Shown: one piece after another, positions 10,813 through 22,778 of the stretch | Layout of the letters: each line of letters begins with the position of its first letter | How positions within the stretch are numbered: position 1 is the stretch's first letter | Assembly: GCA_001414485.1 (NCBI GenBank) | Contig: LLEY01000029.1 | Span: 310,001-374,000, forward strand | Length of the DNA: 64,000 nt | Origin: Calycina herbarum | Taxonomy: Eukaryota > Ascomycota > Leotiomycetes > Helotiales > Pezizellaceae | Direction of reading: 5' to 3' | Notes under the pieces: generated by a model | What the model was told of the DNA's origin: nothing | The model's input: the letters and a program-made list of their open reading frames with translations, nothing else | Database searches by the model: none | Program-made: the position numbers and the translations under genes

Positions 10813-12013
10813 CTAGAACACCTCCCATCTAATGGTCCATGGGAAGAATTTACCGATATTCGTCCTATAGTCTGTTGAGAGAAAGCTATCCTCACGATTA
10901 AGCGGACCATATTCCCCTTGACTCCTAAAAGGCTCTTTGATAGTACATCTCCTAACATCCGCTACGTGATGAAAACAGGTCTCTTCATTTGATTTGTGAA
11001 AGTCGGTATAGTTCGATTTATGCCATTCTTTGTGAATTTCAAGGTGTCTCTGACATAGCCTGAAACATCCTGTTATACTGACAACCATCTCCAACTGTTT
11101 AGGCGAGAAATCGTACCCTGTTTTCAATAGGTCTAAGTAATTAGACCAAAAATTGGATATTAGGGCACGATCCCTAAACAGAGCCTGAGAAAATTTAGAC
11201 TCCTGCCAGTCCTTCTGGGTGATAAAATCAAACGCGGCATACCCCGCAAGGCCTTTCACTTCGAATTCTTGACAAGGGGCCGGGTTGACACTGTAAGATG
11301 TCTCTACTAGGGGTTCGCGCGTCCCTAGTAAAGCTGGCGCTGTATCAAGTGGTCAGTTAATTTATATATTTCTAGTAAGAGTAGAACCTACGGTAATATT
11401 TGTAGGCGTTTCCTTTGGTTGCTTGTTCTGAAAGCGTAAAGTAGAAAACGTTGACTTTATAGAATATTGGCCTAGCCTCTTCGTATAGTTTTCGGCAGAC
11501 CAAAGAGACGCTGACGAGATCCGTATAGGTGCTTGACCCAGACCATCTTGTGCCTTCAGGTCTGATTATTGTCGGGCTGGTAAGGAGAAATTCGAGAATG
11601 ATAGAGCGAACGTCGTCGTGGACACGGAGAAGAGTAAGTTCAGACCGTGGAGGGCGCTTCGTGATGACTTGTTCTTTTCTTCCTGTCATTCCTGGTGGCC
11701 GGGGCATCGTAGAGGCAGCCTTTTGAGTTGGCTTAGAACCCGAGGGGCAAAATTTGCGAGAAACAGTGTCGTGCTTTTGCCAAGGGTTGCTTGCAGCTCT
11801 CATTTGAAAGTTCGCTAGGGCTGGGGAAATGCGAGGAGGGGTGCCAGTCAAAAAAGCGTTATACTGCGGCGAGGGGTTCGTGATCTCGTCCTCCGCGAGA
11901 CGTAAATCTTCGAGGCTTGCGCTGAGACCCATATCTGGGGTTAGATCTAGTACAATTAGCAGGCAGAAAATTTCAGACTTCAAATCCGCACGCTTACCGG
12001 TTCTCGGAGGCAT
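10813..12013 (-). CDS. 2EXR/F-box-like fungal protein, about 361 aa
   Basis: I join three exons: 11998-12013, 11392-11934 and 10813-11339. The second intron (11340-11391) has GTAGGT, a CTGAC branch site and TACAG, and joins two long frames exactly in phase. The first (63 nt, GTAAGC...CCCAG) is a multiple of three and could be retained. The total is 362 codons including the stop. The N-terminal third is basic and Pro-rich. Around residues 140-210 comes a segment with VRSIILEFLLTSP and LVSVSLVCRKLYEEARPIFY, which matches the fungal 2EXR/F-box-like pattern (xxLLVCRxIYxEALPILY). The C-terminal third is helical with several Cys and His. Such proteins are common in ascomycetes and mostly uncharacterised. 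Confidence 0.65.
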
Positions 12014-12720
12014 GATGTGCTCTGGCTTCGTAACGTTCGGTGGTTCTGTCGAAGTTGTGTGAAAGTAGAAACATTGGCGTTGAGAAGGAAAGTAGAAGGC
12101 AGCTACCTTAACGCAATGCGCCAAGCCTTTTTCGTTAGGTCATAAATCTCAAGTATGTGTGGTATTCTCATTCACTAATTTCTTGCTGCATCCAGCGTGG
12201 TTACTGGACATTGAGTGAATGAAAAATGGTACTTCTTTTTGCATTTGGTATTATCAAATCAGACTATCTAGATTGACTGCCATGCCTACGCATATGATAT
12301 GGGACATATCTTATAAAATCCTGAGATTTCTTTGTATTCCTTATGTTATTACTATCCTTTTTTTTTAGTTGGAGGAAAGCAAATTTGGTGCTTTTTGAAC
12401 CATTTATTCTATGGCCAATGTTTTCATCCCAGATTCTAAGTGCTATTGAAGAATCCGGGTCATAGAGCAGGAGCCTGAGAGTCGATATTGTGAAGTTCCC
12501 AATAGTGAAAGGGGCGTTAGCGAAACTTCAAAGCAGCATCCTACAGGGGTGTTCGCCACAAAATCTATAAATACCGCACCTGAAACACAACCAAAATCTG
12601 CGAAGAAGAAGTTGGGATTTCTTCCATTTACTGAGCAACGAACGGCGAGGGGCTCGTGAGGAGGAAATTGTTTCCAACTTTGATGATTACACTTTTCGAG
12701 CGCCCTTTCCAGGATATTTT
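12014..12720. other. Divergent intergenic region, nothing recognised
   Basis: Lies between the divergently transcribed 2EXR-type gene (minus) and the F-box gene (plus), so it should hold both promoters. Pyrimidine runs occur (a T8 tract at 12358) but no clear site. Confidence 0.5.
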
Positions 12721-13905
12721 GTGGGCGATGATCCCAGGCCGAGAACAAGGGGAAGAAATGTGGAGGAGTTTAGGGCGCATGTCGATATCAGAAACGCAGA
12801 CCCAAGCTCCCAATCAATTGGGTTGTTTGATCGCTTGCCAATGGAAATAATGGACGAAATCCTTCCAAACATCGATGTTTGTTCTTTGGTGGCATTCAGA
12901 GACATCAACCGTCGAACAAAATTTATCGTGGACTCACTGCCTATGTTTAAGCTTGTCGTCTCGTTTCCGGGTTTGATATACGCAGTACTAGAACTACAAT
13001 GTCGTTTCTTCAGTCTGGGGGAGCTTGTGAGATGTATACATAACCCGAAGTGCCATTACTGTGATCACTTCGGTGATATGCTTTATCTTATTACCGCGAG
13101 GAGGATGTGTTATCCATGCTGGACCGAGAAAGAGAATGTTCCTATGATTATTCCGTTTGAATTGGACAATGAAGAGCAAGTTACGAGCCGAATTGCGATA
13201 AAATTGTATGGCCATGTCCCGCACATTCTACTCTCACCTGGAACTTATGGCGTCCGTGGAGCTATCGGATTCAACAGACCACGAGTGGCTTTCGACCAGC
13301 GTGGTTTCCAGGCAGACCCAGAAACTCCGTCGTGGGAAATAACACGAGCGGAGCGTCGACCACACACATTGAGTCACATGGTAACAATACGTGCCCCTTA
13401 TTTCGAAAACTCCACAGGAACTTGGGAGGAAGGGTTTATGTGCCGAGCCTGTGCGTACGAAGGTTGGGACTATTCCGCGGAGCAGGTCTGGGAGCATGAT
13501 GAATATTATGATGCATGGCCTCAATGGGAGATGCGGAATTGGGATTCGGACACTTTTGCTTCATGGGGTGTTCCATGGAGGAGATATACTATAAGTGGTA
13601 TGCACGATCACATAATGGACTGCGGTGAGATTCTGAGCATTCATGGAGATGATGGGAGAAGTCGTTACATCCATGAGAAACCACCCACTTCGATGGTCAA
13701 GAACCCACCTGGTCTACCGGAGATAAGCGAAATGTTGCGACTATGTCGAGACAAAGCAATCATATATCCACGGTTTACGATGTACTCGGTAGCTTGGAAT
13801 AGTGTCTCATCTATTCGAAGGACAAAGGACCAATTACTGGCTGACATAAAGAGGGAAGAGGCCCAAGCACACAGTAAATCTCAGGCGGTGGGGGATAATC
13901 TTTGA
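12721..13905 (+). CDS. F-box domain protein, up to 394 aa
   Basis: A single exon ending with TGA at 13903-13905. The frame is open from 12721; the listed first codon may not be the real start, and the Met at residue 42 (LPMEIMDE) shows the F-box begins about residue 36. The F-box reads FDRLPMEIMDEILPNID-CSLVAFRDINRRTKFIVD, the usual substrate-receptor motif that binds Skp1 in SCF ubiquitin ligases. Downstream are Cys pairs (CHYC about residue 112, MCYPCW about 137, MCRACAYEGW about 240) and a Trp/Tyr-rich region, giving a Cys-rich fungal F-box architecture. Partner and substrate are unknown. Confidence 0.75.
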   Translation: MGDDPRPRTRGRNVEEFRAHVDIRNADPSSQSIGLFDRLPMEIMDEILPNIDVCSLVAFRDINRRTKFIVDSLPMFKLVVSFPGLIYAVLELQCRFFSLGELVRCIHNPKCHYCDHFGDMLYLITARRMCYPCWTEKENVPMIIPFELDNEEQVTSRIAIKLYGHVPHILLSPGTYGVRGAIGFNRPRVAFDQRGFQADPETPSWEITRAERRPHTLSHMVTIRAPYFENSTGTWEEGFMCRACAYEGWDYSAEQVWEHDEYYDAWPQWEMRNWDSDTFASWGVPWRRYTISGMHDHIMDCGEILSIHGDDGRSRYIHEKPPTSMVKNPPGLPEISEMLRLCRDKAIIYPRFTMYSVAWNSVSSIRRTKDQLLADIKREEAQAHSKSQAVGDNL

Positions 13906-14061
13906 CACTTCATCAAAAAGGAAATTTATATCATTTATGGATCTTCCTCTCCAGCCTATAGATAAGGCAGAACTGTTGCCACGGTATTATCCTGCGATTT
14001 TTCTATTGCCCGCAATCTATTCTAAATCTTGCGTTTCCGTTCTATCATACGTGTATCAAAT

Positions 14062-14933
14062 CTAACCCGTATTATTTACACGATCCCAAATATCCACGCC
14101 AGCCAGAACAGTACTCGTAAGCATGATCATACAAAGATTGTTACACGAGACAATATACCAGCCTACCACCCCACTTGGAATAAATAGATCACAGCTATCT
14201 ACCGCAAGCTGTCTCATGATGCGGTTCCTCTTTTCTCGGTACTGTTTTTCCCAACCGACCAGCTTAGTTTTCCTCTCCTCTTCTAGTTTTTCATCCTCCA
14301 ATGGGGCTGATGATAATGGCGGAGATAAACTCGCCAACTGCAAAATACCAATAATGGCACCTAGAAATAGAGCATAAAACCAGAATTTATTTGCCTCAAG
14401 TGTCATCGATCCCGCCCATTCATGCTCCGTAATCGCCATCGCATCCAGCTATTTTTGTTAGTTACATCCCAATTTTCATCTCGATTCGAATTGCTCAATC
14501 AATAGCATACCATGGTACAAGTTTCAGTCACCAGATACATCCCCTGACACATCCATCTCGTACTATCCAGCCACACCAAAAGCCTCCCGTTGGCTGAGTT
14601 TGGTGCCGCGAATGCCGAAATGGAATTACTAAATGCTGGAACGATTTTGGGGATGCGGAAGTAACGTCGTCCTTTTCCGTCATGTTAGTTTTGAAGCATC
14701 CTATGGGGTTCGTGATTTGACGTACCAAGAGCTATTTGTTTCCGGGCGATGAGCCAAGGGGCAGGAGTGGGGGTGTTGCAAGAAATAAGTTGGGTTAGTG
14801 CTTGAAAAAAACGTAGAGATTTCTCGAGTCCAGCTAGGTGTTTTGTCAGTTTTTCTTCTGGCGGGATGGGAAAGGAGCGAAACAATGAAGACGGGTTTGA
14901 AGGGGGTGTACGGAAGGGGGTGACGAAACGGAC
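14062..14933 (-). CDS. PEX11-family peroxisomal membrane protein (5' exon not resolved)
   Basis: Three exons join in phase: 14726-14933, 14511-14635 and 14062-14448, with introns GTACGT...TTCCAG and GTATGC...AATAG, the latter with a CTAAC branch site. The protein contains KHLAGLEKSLRFFQALTQLI, then ARKQIALG, then GRLLVWLDSTRWMCQGMYLV, a hydrophobic segment FWFYALFLGAIIGILQLASL, a charged stretch with KRNRIMRQLAVDSCDLFIPS, and a final hydrophobic segment. This order matches PEX11-type peroxins, which shape and divide peroxisomes. A 3' splice site (GACGCAG) precedes the first exon shown, so the start lies further upstream, probably near 14980-15100; I could not place it. Family call is firm, subtype is not. 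Confidence 0.75.
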
Positions 14934-15592
14934 CTGCGTCGTTCAAGAATCGCGATGTTTTGAAAAGCAATGACATGCTACTTGAAGTTGAAGGAAAAAG
15001 CGAACTAGATCTCAAAAAAAAAAAAAAAGGAACGAATTGTGTAGCAAAATACAGTTAAGGGTTGGAAATAAGATGTTTTTTTTTAAAAGAAGGAAAAGAC
15101 GTTGGAGGTTCCAGTGGTGAGATATGGGGCTCGGTTCAGGCTTTTCAGGGGATGTCTTCAGGGCTCCACGCTGGGGTTCTCACGCGGGAGTGGGGTAAGT
15201 GGGGGCTGACAAGCTCACCATTCTCTTTTGTTGAATATACCATCGCCATTCTTTCGCTTTATATTGTAATTCATACCAGGGACTCGTGGGGGCCAGAAAG
15301 TACCTCCAGAGAAAGCTGGAAATTCAAAAGTTCTCGTGGTGCACGGGAAAACCCCGAACCTCCAGGCCGAATACGGGTGCCCAATGTCAACAGCACATAT
15401 ATCCGTCGTGCTTACCTCCCGTCGTCTATACTAGCTTTGTGAAGAGTATCATTCTCACAACTCATCCTGTTGACTCCCGTCGTCGTCGTAACGGCTTACC
15501 TCATTACCTCCCTTTGTGAGACTATTTGGTTGCCCCATTAAATTTCCAGGAATCCCCTTCTACTTCAACCATCCACACATCATCCATCCATC
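14934..15592. other. Divergent upstream region of PEX11-like and hydrolase genes
   Basis: Contains the unresolved first exon of the PEX11-like gene, an A15 tract at about 15015-15030, and the promoter of the hydrolase gene, with a pyrimidine-rich leader (CATCATCCATCCATC) directly before its ATG. Confidence 0.45.
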
Positions 15593-16802
15593 ATGACTGA
15601 CAGCCAAGAACATCCAAGCGCTCTCCATCCTTCGGTCATTGGTCGACTCGATCCTCAATTTGTTGAAATCTACAACAAATATCAAGGTACGTCACAGTCT
15701 GGGGCTTTTGGTAAAGTGTACTGACAGCCATCAACAGCTCCAAAATATCGAGCTGACCAGGTCACATACGAGGTCTACAATGCGAATAGATCTCAATATA
15801 CCTTTCCAATCACCCCAGGTCCAAAGCCGGAAGTTGGAAATGTGAAAATCTTCAAAGTTCCTGTCGCTGCTCCACCAGGCGAAATTGATGTCAGAGTCTA
15901 CTTCCCAACCGAAGCAGCTGCTATCAATGGTGGTTTGAACACAAAAGACCCGAAGCTCCCAGCTCACGTTGACTTCCATGGAGGTGGATTCGTTATTGGA
16001 AACCTCGAGACCGACGACTCTTGGTGTAGACAAGTGTGTCAAGCTGTCGGTTGTATCGTTTTGAATGTGGATTACCGACTTTCCCCGGACTTCCCACACC
16101 CAATTCCTCTTACCGATTCCTGGACTGCACTCCAATGGACCATTGCCAATGCTGGTGAACTTGGGATTGATACATCTCGGGTTTCCGTAGGTGGGATTTC
16201 TGCTGGTGGCCAGCTTGCAGCAGTCCTCTCTTTGATGGCCCGCGACACTCTTGGCTTTCCAAAATTAGTTCTTCAAATTCTCACTGTTCCGATTGTCGAT
16301 ACGAGATTCATCCCGCTCGAGGGATCATGCTCTCCAGAAGATCCGTATAAGAGTCATTTTGAGAATGAATTCGCTCCTTGTTTGCCCTTGAATCGACTCC
16401 GTTGGTTTTACAATCTTTGGTTGGGAAAGGATATGGGTATGCAACCACTTGTTCTTTCTGTGTTCCCCTCCTTCCAACTGAAGAAATGGAAAACTTTACT
16501 GACCAGAACAACCAGAAATCCGCAACGTTACCACCAAGGACTTCAAAGCTTCCCCGATCCTAGCTTCATCCCTTGCCAATCTTGCACCAGCTTCTATTCA
16601 CGTGGCTGGGGTTGACACTCTTACTTCGGAAGGTCATGCGTATCATGAAACTCTTTTGAAAGCTGGAACCCCAAGTACTTTGAAAGTCTATGAGGGTTGC
16701 GGCCATCCATTTTCTTCTATGGATGGTGAGCTTGAGAAAGCAAAGGAATATGTTCGAGACACAATTCACGTGATGAAAGCCACTTATAGTGCCAGAGCTT
16801 AA
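15593..16802 (+). CDS. Alpha/beta-hydrolase fold-3 esterase (HSL/arylacetamide deacetylase type)
   Basis: Three exons: 15593-15686, 15738-16436 and 16507-16802. Introns are 51 and 70 nt with GTACGT...ACAG and GTATGC...CCAG and an ACTGAC branch site. The second is needed to keep the conserved C-terminal part in frame. The protein is about 362 aa. Key motifs: HGGGFVIG (oxyanion hole) about residue 105, GISAGG (nucleophile elbow, catalytic Ser) about 185, and near the end AGVDTLTSEG and GCGHPFSS, supplying the Asp and His of the triad. There is no signal peptide, so it is likely cytosolic. The family hydrolyses esters of small acids; the substrate cannot be read from sequence. The ATG at 15593 sits in a good context and starts directly upstream of the conserved fold. 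Confidence 0.85.
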
Positions 16803-18946
16803 GATGAAATTTGGAGGCCTAATGCAAGCTTGCTTCTCGCTTTCCAGTTGTATTTCTCTATTGCTTATATATGCAGAATATATCAAATAGCCAACGGTAA
16901 TCGTGGACTCTGCGTGACTTTCTCCCACGAGGAAAATGTGACATGATATTTGTTCACCTATGCATAGCTCTATTTCCTCTGTTTCCCTATAATTCCCTTC
17001 CACATTTCTAATTTCTATTGATCCTACACTCAAACCTCCCCGTCCTCTCCATTCTTCTCTCCTTTCTTCCGGCTTCTTTCTGAAATATAACCGAGAATAT
17101 CACAAGTTGTGTACGACTGTAAGCATGCGATAACGGGATTGCAGCGCGTAAGGAGGTACGACCCATGTGTATACAAAGCAACATCATTCGAAGTCTACAT
17201 ACGACAATTAAACACACGAAGAAAATTTAATGAAAATGGAGCCTCAGGAGATTCACCAAATTCACTAGCAATCTTGACCTCGTCAACGGTCTGTTTGAGA
17301 TTGAAAAGAAAGGTTCCCAGGTTCGCGAAACAGGTTTCCCGCTATTTGAGTTACAAGCGCGATATAGTTCTCGAACAACCTTTTTCGTAAACCACCGATG
17401 GATGCAACCACCACCATCAATTCTCTGCCCCTCCCTAGCAATTAGAGGCTTCGCGCATGAAAGAGTTACAACACTTCTCCACATCGTAAAATTCCCCATA
17501 AACAGACTTCTGCCTTTCCATTTTTAAGAGCCAAGTCTCCAAAATAGAGTAGTGGCTTGCTTGTGGATTGAGTCCTTACGGGTTCATATAACATGAGGGC
17601 CATTCCCACCTCTACTATTTGGTCACACTTCCATTCAATATACTTGGAAGTTCAAAGTCAACAGCAACCAGGGAGTTCACCACAACAGTCTTTACCGTGA
17701 TCGGTCTTTTGACTTCTGTCCTTATTGCGGCGCCAACTCAACAACACCCTTTACTGGAAAATTCTTCCCACAGACATGCCATATTTCATCAAGGCTGGAG
17801 CGCAATTTGGTCAGTCATGAATCCTCTTTTCGCTTGCAAGTACTGATGCTAACAACGGAAAAAAGAAACCGAACGAGGGTAGTGATGTCCCTAGATACCC
17901 CTCTCCCGCACTCCAGAAGCATGTTTACTCCCTCATTTCGGGGAACAATTCCTAATGTTTTTTTCAAAATACAGGGCGCGTTTGGTAGAAATGGAACCCG
18001 ACTTGAGATAAGGTGCTTTGGACAATGCTTCCAACTTTAGCATTGTCGAATTTGCTCGCTTGGAAATTGCCTTCGTTAGAGATTCAGTGGGAGGAAATAT
18101 AATTTACTTTCTTGGATTTAAGTTTTTTCTTGTACTGATTGTCTTGGGGGTATGGTTAAAAGATTGGATGGCAGTAGTGCGTCAATTTGGAAAGCTTTTT
18201 CCTTCTTCGGGCCTTGACGGGGATTTTGCAGAAGAAAAGAACTTCCGCGAGATCCCCTTGTGAGTTTGCATAGATAAAAGTGATACAACCAAAAAAATTT
18301 CAACATTCAGAGTAACCAAGTTTTATAGGGATTGCTTTCCCAAAATTATTACCCTTGCAGAGCCACATTTCCTCTTTGGATTGACGTGCATATTTTGTTG
18401 CAAGTCGCGAAGTTTTCTAGTCGTTAATCAACTAAAAATAAAACTAAAAACTTCTTCTCTAATGCCCCGATTTTGTAAATTGAGACATCTAATCATAGCT
18501 TAAGCATGGAATTTAAATCATATGCACAAAGCGACCTTATCAAGGGAACTGACGGTAATGTTTCTGGGGTTGTAAGTGAAAAAGCTCTGAAATTGCAGGG
18601 GGAAGAGGGAAATCATGCAGCCAAGATGGGAGAAATCACACGTGATATGATATTGAAGAGTGTGAAGGGATCCTAAAAAGGTACGATTGAGATTTTTCGA
18701 CTATGTAGAGTTCACCGATCAATGTGAGTTTGTATTGTAGTGGTAGTATTGTTTCCCTGGAAAAGAAACGGAGGGGAGATTCTCGAGCCTGTATTAATGC
18801 CTCGAATGCAAGGCATCGACTGACGCGCTTTTCCGACCGACAACCACAAGAGTTGCTATCAACATATTTAGCATCACAGAGCGCTGCTTTCCAAGTCTGG
18901 ATTGGACATTTTAAGCGCACACCGTTCTTCCATTTGATGCCGCGCG
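16803..18946. other. Long intergenic region, no gene supported
   Basis: Several short open frames on both strands (the longest about 95 codons) lack conserved motifs and overlap each other. I see no repeats with boundaries. The 3' end of the hydrolase transcript and the promoter of the JmjC gene lie here. Confidence 0.5.
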
Positions 18947-20524
18947 ATGACCTCCCCGGCTTCGACTTCCGCCAGTTTTGGGAATCTTCAAATCTCCGCT
19001 CTCCAAAACCTCTGTGATGAGTTCATCACGAAGTCCATGAATGCCTTCTGCAACCCGGAGATCTTTGATTTTTATATCGCCAATTCCGATATCACTCCGG
19101 ACTTTGATGAAAAGGTGCAATCCTTACGGCCATGTGGTGTCGCTATTCTCAAGCTATTGAGACATGTATGTCTCCGCACACGAGACCGCGAAACACAGCC
19201 TTCATTTATTATTCGCAGATTAGACGATCTGTTGTCTCTCGCAAATGAGAAGTTCTATGCGTTTCCTTATAAGGATGTTCCGTTTTGCTGGAGAGAGCTT
19301 TTTCGAGTGGCGAGCTTCATGAAGATTTGTTTGCTTGCAACCCAGCACAATTGGACCCCAGAGTCCCGCGAGCCAAGAGACCCAACCTTCTCAGAGCAAG
19401 TTATTGATGATATCGTTCAAATAGTTGATATGGCAATTATAATGGCTGGTCCTCCACTTTCGAGGAACGACCAAAACACCATCCAAGACCTGTTGGAACT
19501 CTTGGAGAAAATCAATAAAAACATTACCATTCCCTCTTCGGACAATGGCATTCCGGATCCACCAGCCTTGAAGCGTCGAAAAATTGATCACCCTTCTTCG
19601 ATGTCGGATCGATTTCCCCACTCGCCCGTCTTTATTCCAACGATATCCAAGCCCGTCCAAGAACTGGCAAATCCATCTTTTGGCAAATTCGAAAGGCACA
19701 TGCTACATCCCCACAATGATGATGTTGGACCGGAACCATTGATCATTCCGAGCATCATGGAACACTGGCCAGCTCGCGGAGAACGGCCGTGGAACAAGCC
19801 CTCATATCTCATGTCTCGAACCATCGGCGGTCGACGCTTAGTTCCAATTGAACTCGGAAGAAGCTATGTTGACAGTGGCTGGGGGCAAAAGATAATTCCC
19901 TTTCGAGAATTTTTAGAGAACTACATAATGAAGGACCAAGCGTCTGGGGACTTTGGTGTTGGATATCTTGCCCAGCACAATCTCTTCAGCCAAATTCCCG
20001 CTCTGAGAAACGATATTTGTGTCCCAGACTACTGTTTTGCATCCTGCTCGCCGCCCCATCACTCCTCTCCTCTTTCGTTGAAGCACGCTGAAACTCCGCA
20101 GTTAGAAGAACCGCTCTTGAATGCCTGGTTTGGGCCGGCAGGTACCACCAGTCCTTTGCACGCCGATCCATATCACAATATCCTCGCACAGGTCGTCGGA
20201 AGAAAATACGTTAGGTTGTATGCGCCACGAGAAAGCGACAACGTATACCCGAAAGGAATCGAAGATGGGGGAGTGGACATGAGCAATACAAGTGAGGTTG
20301 ATGTTGGGGTATTGGCTGGCTGGGATGGCACGGAGGAAGAGCAAGCCGTTGCACGTCAACGGTTTCCTCTGTTCGCAACCGCAGAGTACGTTGAGTGCAT
20401 TTTGGAAGAGGGAGAGTGTCTATATATCCCGTTGGGCTGGTGGCATTACGTCCGAAGCCTTAGTCCAAGTTTCAGTGTAAGCTTTTGGTTCAACTCCATC
20501 GAGGAGAACGACGATAGCAATTGA
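18947..20524 (+). CDS. JmjC-domain protein, JMJD5/KDM8-like, 525 aa
   Basis: A single exon with ATG at 18947 and TGA at 20522-20524. The N-terminal 200 residues are helical. A Lys/Arg patch (LKRRKIDHP, about residue 208) could be a nuclear signal. The JmjC/cupin-8 domain covers about 260-520: EPLIIPSIMEHWPA, then a region with WGQKIIPFREFLENYI, then NAWFGPAGTTSPLHADPYHN with the HxD iron-binding pair, KYVRLYAP, and CLYIPLGWWHYVRSLSPSFS with the second His. This matches the JMJD5/KDM8 group of Fe(II)/2-oxoglutarate oxygenases, whose members are reported to hydroxylate or demethylate protein side chains. All metal ligands and the Lys of KYVRLY are present, so the enzyme should be active. The substrate is not predictable. 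Confidence 0.85.
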   Translation: MTSPASTSASFGNLQISALQNLCDEFITKSMNAFCNPEIFDFYIANSDITPDFDEKVQSLRPCGVAILKLLRHVCLRTRDRETQPSFIIRRLDDLLSLANEKFYAFPYKDVPFCWRELFRVASFMKICLLATQHNWTPESREPRDPTFSEQVIDDIVQIVDMAIIMAGPPLSRNDQNTIQDLLELLEKINKNITIPSSDNGIPDPPALKRRKIDHPSSMSDRFPHSPVFIPTISKPVQELANPSFGKFERHMLHPHNDDVGPEPLIIPSIMEHWPARGERPWNKPSYLMSRTIGGRRLVPIELGRSYVDSGWGQKIIPFREFLENYIMKDQASGDFGVGYLAQHNLFSQIPALRNDICVPDYCFASCSPPHHSSPLSLKHAETPQLEEPLLNAWFGPAGTTSPLHADPYHNILAQVVGRKYVRLYAPRESDNVYPKGIEDGGVDMSNTSEVDVGVLAGWDGTEEEQAVARQRFPLFATAEYVECILEEGECLYIPLGWWHYVRSLSPSFSVSFWFNSIEENDDSN

Positions 20525-22778
20525 AATCCATACCCGATGGTCCTCAAACGAGAAAGCGATTCACGAGAAAGCCATTCTTTCATTTTTGCCTCTCTCCCAA
20601 GTGACCCAGAGCGGATTGAATATTGCGGGAAACGAAAGACCTCATACACCGGTAGGCTCCTGGTGGACAATAAAACAGCAGTCGATAAATCCCTCGTTCT
20701 CGTTGTTCCAGGCCTATAGCACAATTCAACGTATTGACCCGGACAGTTAGGATATAGAAATTCATTGTCCTAAATCAAGTGGGCTAATGACCTTGAATTG
20801 CCCTACAGTGTTGGAACAATGAGAGATGTAGGCAGTTACAACCAAGAAGTATTTACTACCACTTTTGCTGTTCATTGCGAGGTAGATAGGTACCAAGCAA
20901 GCAAAAGTTCAAGTGCTTCGGAGGATAGGTACCCAAGAATTTCTGAAATTCCCGATGAGCTCGCCTTCCTCTGCTCAGACACAACACCAACACAGCAGTT
21001 TTTGCCGCAAGCGCTGCCCAACTCGGGTCTTGGTTCCCAGATTTTCGCAACCTCCCATTTCAGCAGTATTGAGTGGCTCCTCCATTTTCTGTAAAAGGCA
21101 ACGAAGCAAGTCTTGCCGCGCTTCTGTCAACAAGGGAAGGAACGACCTAATCCCAACTCTTGTTGACCATGCAGGCGATCACGCTCCCTGTGTCGCTCCT
21201 TCCCTTCTTGCCAGACACAACACCAATGAGGAGAACTTGAGCAGATTTTGCCGCAAGCGTGCCCATCTCGCAAGAAAGGAAGGAACGACCAAGACCCAGA
21301 GGCCCAGTCGAAATCTTCAAAACCCTCGCGATCCCCCGGCCGTCTCTCTTTTCCTTTCTTCCTCATACACCTTTCTTCTCCATCGACCACAACCCGACTC
21401 GCCCCCAAAACCTCTCCATTACACGCACTCCCAAGGCTTCTAGTTACTGCGAGGCCAATTCCTTGCCCGTGGTCATGCCCTTTGACATTCCTCGGTAGCT
21501 CAGAATACTCACATGTGTCCCCGTGGCTCTGGTCCGTTCTTTTTGACAGGCGTGACTAAGCTGGGTTGGGAGACTTTGTTTTCAATTACTTTCTTGTGGG
21601 CTTTTTTGTTTGCTGGCTATTCGAAAATGTCGCGACGTTGCGGCTCGTCCCTTCTCCGGATTTCGCAGCGGATTGACATGGTGATGGAATTGCAGATAAG
21701 TGAGAATCGCATGCCAGATTGCTCTTTCTCCCGCAGTCACTGACGAGTCTACAGTATGCAAGCTTTCTTCCTTCCACAATGGCTCTGCTGGGTTTGACCA
21801 GTATGTCTCCTCCTTCTCCTCGACCTCTGTCGACTCTCCACATGCCTTCGATAAACATGCCTTCTATAATTCGACGACGAAGATCAAACATTGAAACGAT
21901 TTGGGACCGACTTCCACGGGGAAATCGATCTCTTGTTCGGAATCAATCCTGGGGAGGATACAAGGTCCCGGCAGGCTTATAATGACCACCTGCAATCTGT
22001 CTTTCGACGGGCCCTTTTCCTCGACACTCAAAATTCCATCAAGATTTCACCAATGTTGAATCCTGCTGCAATTTCTGTCTCTGTGCTCCCTCCCGATCAC
22101 GACAGACAGTCGAAAGAGGGGCCCTGTCACGTGTCATCATCCATCTTGCACCCTGGAATTGTACCGCGTAACCTGCTGGTTTCAGCTTCAGCTTGAGCAG
22201 TTTTCAGCTGTCAGCAACCCAGCATCGAAGCTATAATTCAATGGAGGATTTACACTCTTTTCAAACTGATTCCATCATGTGATGATGCAGTTCTGCTCCC
22301 CTCCGCTTCATTCATATGCCAAGAAATCGCCAGGAGCAACCGAATTCCCCTGAGAATCTCTCACATTTGCGACCGCCTGGAAAGCTGATGCTCACGATAT
22401 CAGTTCTTAATCATCGTCAGATCTTGTCGATATTGGGGGAACACCGGTACAGTCATCAGCACCCCATAAATAATTGTGGCAGTGCTGGCGAATTAGAATT
22501 CCCCGCTGCCTACGTCAAAGTTTCCCAGCCGCTGATCTGCACAACGACGACATCAGTGGAATATATTCTGAACACGAAATCAGACTTTTGACCAGTCACC
22601 GCCGTCTTCAAAACGGCTCGCCCGACACTAGCTGTGGAGCTAACCTCTGAGGTATTTGCATCGCCTCGAGGACCCCTCCTTATGCCGCAATTTAATTGTG
22701 GAGACAACTCACCATAAATCCATGATTACCCCAAAGTGTTCCTTGGCTTTGGAAGTTTGACTCTCAATTGAATCCAAA
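20525..22778. other. Long intergenic region, no gene supported
   Basis: Overlapping pyrimidine-rich open frames on both strands lack conserved motifs. An imperfect duplication (CAGACACAACACCAA then TTTTGCCGCAAGCG) occurs at about 20979-21015 and again at 21215-21258. The region just before 22779 is the promoter of the Zn2Cys6 gene. Confidence 0.45.

Noticed and set aside
20913..21559. Overlapping plus-strand frames of 80-176 codons
   Set aside because: Rich in Ser/Pro/Arg from pyrimidine-rich DNA, mutually overlapping in all frames, with no motif or plausible splice plan.
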